Source of the DNA: Clostridia bacterium
Lineage (GTDB): Bacteria > Bacillota > Clostridia > Oscillospirales > CAG-272
Assembly: GCA_017960705.1 (NCBI GenBank)
Contig: JAGCYR010000080.1
Location: 1 to 9,887 of the forward strand
Reading direction: 5' to 3'
Length of the DNA: 9,887 nucleotides
Shown here: piece after piece, positions 5,722 through 9,887 of the stretch
Layout of the letters: each line of letters begins with the position of its first letter
Numbering within the stretch: position 1 is the first letter of the stretch
The notes under the pieces: model-generated
Seen by the model: only the letters and a program-made list of their open reading frames with translations
What the model was told of the DNA's origin: nothing
Database searches by the model: none
Made by a program: the position numbers and the translations under genes

Positions 5722-7758
5722 ATGAAAGGTTCCGACACGCGCCCGCCCGAGACCTTTACCTTCGATTTTGCGAAACGGCGCTTCCCCGTCTGGTTCCGTC
5801 CGGAGGAATCGACGAGGCAGGCGGCGGTCGTCTCCTATATGCACGCGCACCAGCTGAGTCTGACGCGGGTCTACGCGAAGGCGGGCTGCTCCCGTCATTT
5901 CTGCGTCTACCGCTTCGTGACCTACGACGATCCGGCGGCGATCCCGGGACCTGTCGAGAGCTGCGGCTGGATCGACGTGGGGGGACCCGAGCCGGGCTGC
6001 CGTCTGCCGCAGGGGTTCGTGTACCGTCCCGGACGGGCGATCCCGATCCTGCAGGCGGCGTTCGACCGCACCCCGGAGCCGGCGACCCCGATCGGGCGCG
6101 ACCCGATCCACGCGCCCCGCTTTTCGGGGGGAAGCGGAACGGCGGAGGATCCCTACCGCATTTCGTCGGCGGAGGAACTGCTCCTGCTCTCCTATCTCTC
6201 CAACCACCGCGCCTATACCGGGGTCGACCCGACGCTCGCGGAGGAGATCGGGGACAACTTTGCCGATTGGAGCCGCGGAAAGCATTTCAAGCTGACCCGC
6301 GACATCGTCTGGAACGATCCCGCGCGCGATCCCGCCGAGGGGGTCTCCTTCCCCATCATCTGCAACCGCAACGCCGCCTGGGGGCGTTCCGCGCACTTCG
6401 CGGGGACCTTTGACGGCGCGGGGCACTTCATCCGCGGGCTCTACGTCTCGGAGGACGAGGAAAAGAAGCGCTACCCCGGCGACGACTACGCCTACAACAA
6501 CGGCGTATCGCTGTTCGGCGCCCTGCACGGGACCGTGAAGAACCTGGCGATCACCGATTCGTATTTCACCGGCTCCGCCCGCGTCGCCGCGGTCGCGGGG
6601 GTGCTCTATCTCGGCGGCACGATCGAGAACTGCCTTGCCGACAACCGCCTCTACCTGAGGGGGACGGCGGGCGACCGCAACGCGGGCGGGCTTGTCGGCT
6701 TCTCGGTCAACGGCAATATTTCGCGCTCGGTCGTCGGGGGCGAGATCTGCGGCTCGATCTACTCGAACGTCTGTTTCCTCGGCGGGATCTTCGGCGCCGT
6801 CGCGACCGGAGCCAACCTGACGACCTCGGTCTCCGACTGCTTCGTGTTCGCCTCCGTGCGCGAGCTGATCGACCCGAACGTCCGGCGCGACCATCCGGCG
6901 CTGCTCTCCCCCCACGACGAGAAGCACGTCGAGATCATCCGGGTCACCGAGGGCGTGCTCAACGTCCAGATCCGCAAGGACCGCTACGTCGGGACGCCGG
7001 GCACGGTCTTCGTCGTCAACCCCTACGAGTTTTTCCAGGCATTCGTTTCGCCCTCCGACGCGAAGCGCACCTCGGTCGACTTCTTCTCGTTCTCGCTGCC
7101 CGAATTCGTCCGGCAGGAGGACTCGCCCTTTGATCTGCTCTTCTCGGACAACCCGGGGCGCATCCGCTTTGCGAACGTGATCCCGCTCTCCGACCCCGGG
7201 CTTCCGGGCGTGACGGCGGCGATCGACTATCTCTTCGAAAACAAAGGGAAAACTACCGACCGCCCCCCCTCCTTCGTGCCCGCCGCCGTCAACGAGAAAC
7301 TGCGGCTCCGCGCGGGGGTCTGGCGCTTCGTTTCGGAGATGGCGGAACACGGGCTGATGTCGCTCTCGGTCGACCAGAAGGAGCAGAAGAGCGCGAAGTT
7401 CCGTACCGAAATGATCCGCTATATCGAGGAGAACTATCGCGGCGATCTCTCGACCGAAACGGCGGCGCGATTCTTCTTTTTCAGCAAGAGCTATTTCTGC
7501 CGCCGCTTCCGGCAGGAGTTCGGGCTTCCCTTCGCGGTCTATCTCCAGAACTTCCGCATCCGCAAGAGCAAACAGCTCGATCCCGCGCAGTTTCCCTCGC
7601 TCGCCGCGCTCGCGGCGTCGGTCGGCTTCCCCTCCTACTACCACTTCGAGCGGGTCTTCCGCAAGTGGATGGGGATGACCCCCCGCGCCTACTTCGAGAC
7701 GGTGCGCCGCGCGGGAGAGCCGCCGGTCTTCGCGGACGACGATCTGATCGAAAAATAA
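5722..7758 (+). CDS. AraC-family regulator with GLUG-type beta-helix and cupin domains
   Basis: A 678-residue protein, more than twice the usual AraC length of about 280-300. Residues 1-133 are unrecognised. Residues 135-153 (SGGSGTAEDPYRISSAEEL) and 226-242 (FAGTFDGAGHFIRGLYV) are hallmarks of GLUG-type right-handed beta-helix proteins, and Gly-rich repeats with N-L-A and G-G-L-V-G motifs run to about 385. Residues 396-470 look like the cupin sensor of AraC proteins (KHVEIIRVTEGVL, then a GTVFVVNPYE strand). The AraC DNA-binding domain covers about 560-660, with helix-turn-helix 576-597, a second at 626-647, and the family ending MTPRAYF. No signal peptide or membrane segment is seen, so it should be cytoplasmic. 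ATG at 5722 follows AAGGAG (5709-5714) by seven bases. Its divergent position suggests it controls the GH39 operon. The beta-helix may bind oligosaccharide; that is inference. Confidence 0.88.
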   Translation: MKGSDTRPPETFTFDFAKRRFPVWFRPEESTRQAAVVSYMHAHQLSLTRVYAKAGCSRHFCVYRFVTYDDPAAIPGPVESCGWIDVGGPEPGCRLPQGFVYRPGRAIPILQAAFDRTPEPATPIGRDPIHAPRFSGGSGTAEDPYRISSAEELLLLSYLSNHRAYTGVDPTLAEEIGDNFADWSRGKHFKLTRDIVWNDPARDPAEGVSFPIICNRNAAWGRSAHFAGTFDGAGHFIRGLYVSEDEEKKRYPGDDYAYNNGVSLFGALHGTVKNLAITDSYFTGSARVAAVAGVLYLGGTIENCLADNRLYLRGTAGDRNAGGLVGFSVNGNISRSVVGGEICGSIYSNVCFLGGIFGAVATGANLTTSVSDCFVFASVRELIDPNVRRDHPALLSPHDEKHVEIIRVTEGVLNVQIRKDRYVGTPGTVFVVNPYEFFQAFVSPSDAKRTSVDFFSFSLPEFVRQEDSPFDLLFSDNPGRIRFANVIPLSDPGLPGVTAAIDYLFENKGKTTDRPPSFVPAAVNEKLRLRAGVWRFVSEMAEHGLMSLSVDQKEQKSAKFRTEMIRYIEENYRGDLSTETAARFFFFSKSYFCRRFRQEFGLPFAVYLQNFRIRKSKQLDPAQFPSLAALAASVGFPSYYHFERVFRKWMGMTPRAYFETVRRAGEPPVFADDDLIEK

Positions 7759-7774
7759 TTCTCCGCAATCAAAA

Positions 7775-7804
7775 GGGATGGGTGAAGACCCATCCCCGTT
7801 TTTT
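7775..7804 (+). terminator. Intrinsic terminator between the regulator and mtnN (bidirectional)
   Basis: GGGATGGGT (7775-7783), loop GAAG, ACCCATCCC (7788-7796) is a perfect 9-bp stem followed on the plus strand by CG and six T (7799-7804). This ends the regulator transcript 16 bases after its stop. On the minus strand the same stem is followed by TTTT, so it can also end the convergent mtnN transcript, more weakly. Confidence 0.92.
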
Positions 7805-7817
7805 CGTTTGTCGACGG

Positions 7818-8510
7818 TCAGATCTGCGGCAAAACCCGTCTCACGATCTCCGCGTTCAAAGCCGCCGCGTGCTCCGCAAAACTCGGAAAATCCACGTCGG
7901 CTTTGCCGTCCGCGCGGTCGGAGATGGTACGGATCACCCCGCACCGCACGCCGTACAGGAAACAGACGTGCGCGATCGCCGCCCCCTCCATCTCGCAGGC
8001 GAAAGCGCCGAAGGTCTTTCGGATCCACTCCTTCTTTTTCCCGTCCGAAATGAACTGATCCCCCGAAGCGATGGTTCCTTCCAGCACCCGCATCCCGAGT
8101 TCCCTCGCGGCTTGCGCCGCGGCGGCGGAGATTTTGGGATCGGCGGGGATCTTGATCCGTCCGACGCCCGACACGAATCCGGGCGGGTCGAAGGGGGTGG
8201 TATCGTAGTCGTGCTGGACGAGATCGGTCGCGATCACGGCGTCCTCGGGATCGAGCGTCTCTTCGAGCGCCCCCGCCACGCCGGTATTGACGATCGCCTT
8301 CGCTCCGAAGGTGCGGATCATCTCGGCGGCGGTCATCGCGGCGTTCACCTTGCCGACGCCGCTCCGCGCGACGACGACCTCGCGCCCGTTGAGTTTCCCC
8401 ACGTGATAGACCACGATCCCGATCGTCTGCTCCTTATGATCCTCCAGCGCGGGGATCAGGGTCGCCACCTCGCTCTCCATCGCGCCGATAATGCCGATGC
8501 GTTCGGTCAT
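7818..8510 (-). CDS. mtnN: 5'-methylthioadenosine/S-adenosylhomocysteine nucleosidase
   Basis: Hydrolyses the adenine from methylthioadenosine and S-adenosylhomocysteine, clearing inhibitory products of SAM metabolism and feeding methionine salvage or AI-2 synthesis; cytoplasmic. The 230-residue length matches E. coli MtnN (232). The protein begins with IGIIGAMESEV, where Glu14 corresponds to E. coli Glu12. FACEMEGAAIAHVC supplies Glu175 (E. coli 174) and ISDRAD supplies Asp198 (E. coli 197), so the catalytic set is intact. VNTGVAGA is the family's phosphorylase-fold motif. The start at 8510 has AAGGAGG (complement of 8517-8523) six bases upstream. It is a single-gene unit, convergent with the regulator and divergent from the mecA-like gene. 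Confidence 0.96.
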   Translation of the reverse strand: MTERIGIIGAMESEVATLIPALEDHKEQTIGIVVYHVGKLNGREVVVARSGVGKVNAAMTAAEMIRTFGAKAIVNTGVAGALEETLDPEDAVIATDLVQHDYDTTPFDPPGFVSGVGRIKIPADPKISAAAAQAARELGMRVLEGTIASGDQFISDGKKKEWIRKTFGAFACEMEGAAIAHVCFLYGVRCGVIRTISDRADGKADVDFPSFAEHAAALNAEIVRRVLPQI

Positions 8511-8527
8511 ACCGTTCCTCCTTCAAT

Positions 8528-8580
8528 CGGGCTTCGCCCGTTTCTTTTTTTATTGTACCACGTTTCAAGAATAAATGCAA
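8528..8580 (-). promoter_or_regulatory. mtnN: Promoter and leader hairpin of mtnN
   Basis: On the minus strand TACAAT (complement of 8552-8557) is a good -10. TTGCAT (complement of 8575-8580) lies 17 bp upstream as a weaker -35. The leader then has an A-rich run and a small hairpin, CGGGC/GCCCG (8528-8532 with 8536-8540), just upstream of the ribosome binding site. On the plus strand this hairpin plus the following T-run looks like a terminator, but no rightward gene ends there. No SAM riboswitch is possible in so short a leader. Confidence 0.65.
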
Positions 8581-8648
8581 GCCCCGCGCACGGTCGAAGA
8601 TGGCTTCGCTCCCCGTTTTTTCCGGTTCCCTTTTCGCCCCGCCGCGAG

Positions 8649-8654
8649 TATAAT
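8649..8654 (+). promoter_or_regulatory. Probable -10 box of the mecA-like gene
   Basis: TATAAT at 8649-8654 is a perfect -10 box placed 30 bases before the start codon. The -35 position (about 8626-8631, TTCCCT) matches consensus poorly, so the promoter is either weak or helped by an activator. Transcription would begin near 8661. Confidence 0.6.
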
Positions 8655-8683
8655 GATAACAGAACGGACGGGAGGGACGGGAT

Positions 8684-9307
8684 ATGGATTTCATACGCAT
8701 CAGCGACGTGAAGATCAAGGTGACGCTGTCGCAGGAGGACCTTGACCGCTGCGTGACCGAGGGCGAACGCGAGCGCGGCTCCGACGGCTCCGGCGGCTCA
8801 CACGGCACTCTTCGCGCGATCCTCCGCGAGATCCGGCGCAAGACAGGATTCGACGCGACGGGCGAGCGCGTCCTGATGCAGATGTTTCCGGGATCCGACG
8901 GCGGTTGCGAGCTGTTCGTCACCCGGCTCGGCAAACTCCCCGACAAACTGCCGGACGCCAAGCCGAGCGACAAGCCAAGCGCCCGCAAGCCCGCGCAACT
9001 TCCCGCCGCCCCGCCTCCGCTCCGCTCGGCGGTCTTCGTCTTCGAGCGGCTCTTTCCCCTGCTCTCGGTCTGTCGGCACCTTTCCCGCGTAGGATACCCG
9101 CACCTCTCCGCCGCCTACTACGGGGACGACGGTCTCTGGTATCTCGTCCTGCAGGAGCAGATCCCCCGCGACCGCCCCTCGCCCCTTTCCTTTGCCGAGG
9201 AATTCGGTACTCGCCGCCGCGCCGGCGCGACCCTCGCTTACATCAAGGAACACGGCGCCTGCGTCTCACCCTCGAACGCCGTCGCCGACCTCGCCCCCCT
9301 CGCCTGA
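8684..9307 (+). CDS. mecA: MecA-like adaptor protein
   Basis: MecA proteins bring substrates to the ClpC/ClpP protease and, in Bacillus, control competence and stress factors. This 207-residue protein shows the two-domain plan: an N-terminal substrate domain (MDFIRISDVKIKVTLSQEDL, then VLMQMFP and CELFVTRL, about 61-80) and a C-terminal ClpC-binding-like domain (about 115-207) with FVFERLFPLLSVCRHL, AAYYGDDGLWYLVLQE and AYIKEHGACV. They are joined by a Pro/Lys-rich linker (about 86-114) with repeated K-L-P-D-like and KPS units. Length is close to B. subtilis MecA (218). Similarity is distant, recognised by pattern of segments rather than by long identity. ATG at 8684 is preceded by GGAGG (8671-8675). 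No clear terminator follows. Confidence 0.72.
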   Translation: MDFIRISDVKIKVTLSQEDLDRCVTEGERERGSDGSGGSHGTLRAILREIRRKTGFDATGERVLMQMFPGSDGGCELFVTRLGKLPDKLPDAKPSDKPSARKPAQLPAAPPPLRSAVFVFERLFPLLSVCRHLSRVGYPHLSAAYYGDDGLWYLVLQEQIPRDRPSPLSFAEEFGTRRRAGATLAYIKEHGACVSPSNAVADLAPLA

Positions 9308-9492
9308 CCTCGCCCCTCGATCTTCATTTCTTCTTTTCTCCCTCTCGCGCCGCCTCCGTCTCGCTCCCCCTCTCCCGTCGTGCCTCCCGTCTTCATTTCG
9401 TCATTTCTTCATTTCATCATTTCTTCATTCTTCCTTGTTTCCCCTCACTCGCCCCTGTATTCTCCCCCCGGCAAGTTTTTTTGAGAAACCCC
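9308..9492. other. Pyrimidine-rich non-coding tract
   Basis: After the mecA-like stop the plus strand is almost all C and T to about 9480, with very few purines. No convincing gene or terminator hairpin is present; GCAAG (9471-9475) and CTTGC (9492-9496) could pair weakly. A reading frame at 9192-9542 spans it but only encodes low-complexity Ser/Pro/Leu sequence. Confidence 0.6.
9393..9432 (+). repeat. 8-bp tandem repeat TCATTTCN
   Basis: Four consecutive 8-base units run TCATTTCG (9393-9400), TCATTTCT (9401-9408), TCATTTCA (9409-9416), TCATTTCT (9417-9424), and then a decayed TCATTCTT (9425-9432). A single further unit TCATTTCT lies at 9324-9331. Only the last base of each unit varies. It is non-coding. 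Confidence 0.85.
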
Positions 9493-9521
9493 TTGCAAAA
9501 CCGTCCCCGATATGCTATACT
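9493..9521 (+). promoter_or_regulatory. Promoter of tRNA-Ala
   Basis: TTGCAA (9493-9498), a 17-bp spacer and TATACT (9516-9521) precede the tRNA by 11 bases. TG at 9513-9514 adds an extended -10. Transcription would start near 9528, close to the mature 5' end at 9533. Confidence 0.8.
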
Positions 9522-9532
9522 ATTCCTCGCCC

Positions 9533-9608
9533 GGGGCATTAGCGCAGCTGGGAGCGCACAACACTGGCAGTGTTGGGGTCACGAGTTCGAGTCTCGTATG
9601 CTCCACCA
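9533..9608 (+). tRNA. tRNA-Ala(GGC): tRNA-Ala, anticodon GGC
   Basis: A complete cloverleaf with encoded CCA. The acceptor GGGGCAT (9533-9539) pairs with ATGCTCC (9598-9604) and includes G3:U70, the alanine identity pair. The D-arm is GCGC/GCGC (9542-9545, 9554-9557). The anticodon stem CAACA/TGTTG (9559-9563, 9571-9575) encloses loop CTGGCAG with anticodon GGC, reading GCC and GCU. The T-arm is ACGAG/CTCGT with loop TTCGAGT (9586-9592). The variable loop is GGGTC. CCA ends at 9608. Nothing suggests decay. It is transcribed alone from its own promoter and ends in a strong hairpin. Confidence 0.97.
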
Positions 9609-9655
9609 AAGGGGAGCTGTGCGAACTTTTTTGAAGTTCGCACAGCTCCCCTTTT
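9608..9655 (+). terminator. Terminator of tRNA-Ala with a 21-bp perfect stem
   Basis: Bases 9608-9628 are exactly complementary to 9634-9654, giving a 21-bp stem with the 5-base loop TTTTG. The stem begins with AAAGGGGAGC and ends with GCTCCCCTTT, followed by one further T. It starts at the last base of the tRNA. It is much longer than typical intrinsic terminators and works equally well in either direction. Confidence 0.85.
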
Positions 9656-9665
9656 ATGCACTCCG

Positions 9666-9737
9666 TGGGACTCGAACTCGTGAGTTTTCGCCGCGGAGCG
9701 GTGAAAACTCTCATTTCACGCCATCCTATCCGGTCGC
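9666..9737. repeat. Hairpin repeat unit 1 with a tRNA T-arm fragment
   Basis: The unit begins with CTCGAACTCGT; bases 9669-9683 are an exact 15-base inverted copy of tRNA-Ala 9579-9593. A 13-bp stem follows (9682-9694 with 9698-9710, one G-T pair) with loop GGA. The unit ends CGCCATCCTATCCGGTCGCC. A second unit with the same order of parts starts 149 bases later. Confidence 0.6.
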
Positions 9738-9770
9738 CTTTTTCTCTCCGTCAGGCGTGAAATGGAGAGT
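9707..9770. repeat. Long-range inverted repeat overlapping unit 1
   Basis: Bases 9707-9722 (ACTCTCATTTCACGCC) pair with 9754-9770 along 16 bp, with a single unpaired G at 9765. The left arm reuses 9707-9710, which also close the stem of unit 1, so the two structures cannot form fully at once. Function unknown. Confidence 0.6.
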
Positions 9771-9771
9771 A

Positions 9772-9806
9772 GCGCCGACTTGTCGGCGCGTCGAGTCTCG
9801 TATGCT
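9772..9806 (+). repeat. Small dyad followed by a copy of the tRNA-Ala 3' region
   Basis: GCGCCGAC (9772-9779), TT, GTCGGCGC (9782-9789) is a perfect 8-bp dyad. It is followed by TCGAGTCTCGTATGCT (9791-9806), an exact 16-base direct copy of tRNA-Ala 9587-9602, which runs from the T-loop to the acceptor. The copy stops short of the final CC and CCA. Confidence 0.65.
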
Positions 9807-9814
9807 TGCTTCTT

Positions 9815-9887
9815 CGACCTCGAACTCGTCTTATTTGCGGCGCGGAGCGACGCAAATAAACAAATCTCGCCATCCAATACGGTTGCC
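9815..9887. repeat. Hairpin repeat unit 2 with a tRNA T-arm fragment (runs to the window edge)
   Basis: It has the same plan as unit 1: CTCGAACTCGT (9819-9829), an inverted 11-base copy of the tRNA T-arm; a stem TTATTTGCG (9831-9839) with CGCAAATAA (9851-9859); an inner CGC-GGA-GCG tip; then TCGCCATCCAATACGGTTGCC-like sequence to the last base of the window. The stem bases differ from unit 1 but still pair, while tip and ends are conserved. Confidence 0.6.

Noticed and set aside
5686..8028. 780-residue reading frame antisense to the regulator and part of mtnN
   Set aside because: Long open antisense frames are expected in GC-rich genes. The composition is low-complexity Arg/Gly/Asp, there are no recognisable domains, and it overlaps two well-supported genes and the terminator.
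8528..8551. Rightward terminator between mtnN and the mecA-like gene
   Set aside because: Hairpin plus T-run fits in form, but no rightward gene ends here; on the opposite strand it is simply the mtnN leader.
8511..8580. SAM or SAH riboswitch upstream of mtnN
   Set aside because: The leader is about 40 bases with one 5-bp hairpin, too short for known SAM or SAH riboswitches.
9192..9542. Plus-strand 116-residue reading frame over the mecA-like 3' end and pyrimidine tract
   Set aside because: Low-complexity Ser/Pro/Leu sequence produced by the C/T-rich tract; no ribosome binding site; it runs into the tRNA.
9520..9714. Minus-strand 64-residue reading frame containing VEHTRLELVTPTLPVLCAP
   Set aside because: This peptide is the reverse complement of tRNA-Ala, a common false gene call.
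9666..9737. Second tRNA gene or tRNA pseudogene on the minus strand
   Set aside because: Only the T-arm portion matches; no anticodon arm, D-arm or matching acceptor is found.
9655..9887. CRISPR array
   Set aside because: Only two units are present, their conserved parts are broken by variable complementary stems, and no cas genes are near.

Overview
The window is GC-rich (around 60% by eye) with strong AGGAGG-type ribosome binding sites and textbook sigma-A promoters. A MecA-type adaptor gene, which belongs to Bacillota, and repeats of a style I associate with gut Clostridia suggest a high-GC member of the Clostridia (Oscillospirales or Christensenellales type). The lineage is an inference; there is no rRNA to fix it.

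Layout. 1-198: leader with an operator-like palindrome. 199-2391 (+): type IA topoisomerase III (topB). 2392-2744: convergent intergenic region packed with inverted repeats, including a likely terminator for the genes on its right. 2745-4088 and 4106-5443 (both -): two paralogous GH39-type glycoside hydrolases in one operon, with a strong promoter at 5496-5524. 5444-5721: divergent control region. 5722-7758 (+): a 678-residue AraC-family regulator with a GLUG-type beta-helix and a cupin in front of its DNA-binding domain. 7775-7804: bidirectional terminator. 7818-8510 (-): MTA/SAH nucleosidase (mtnN). 8684-9307 (+): MecA-like adaptor. 9308-9492: pyrimidine-rich tract with an 8-bp tandem repeat. 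9533-9608 (+): tRNA-Ala(GGC) with its promoter and a very stable hairpin. 9655-9887: a repeat-rich stretch carrying fragments of the tRNA T-arm and hairpins whose stems differ in sequence but still pair.

How the genes fit together. The two GH39 genes and the divergent regulator look like a small sugar-utilisation module. Both enzymes lack a signal peptide, so they should act on imported oligosaccharides (beta-xylosides are the best guess). No transporter is present in the window. The regulator is the most unusual item: GLUG beta-helices normally occur in surface or secreted proteins, yet here one is fused to a cytoplasmic one-component regulator and could be a carbohydrate-sensing domain. Both divergent promoters carry a similar GCGC(C)TTTTCTG motif in their spacers, in the same orientation, which makes them candidate binding sites. 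topB, mtnN, mecA and the tRNA are housekeeping genes with no evident link to this module.
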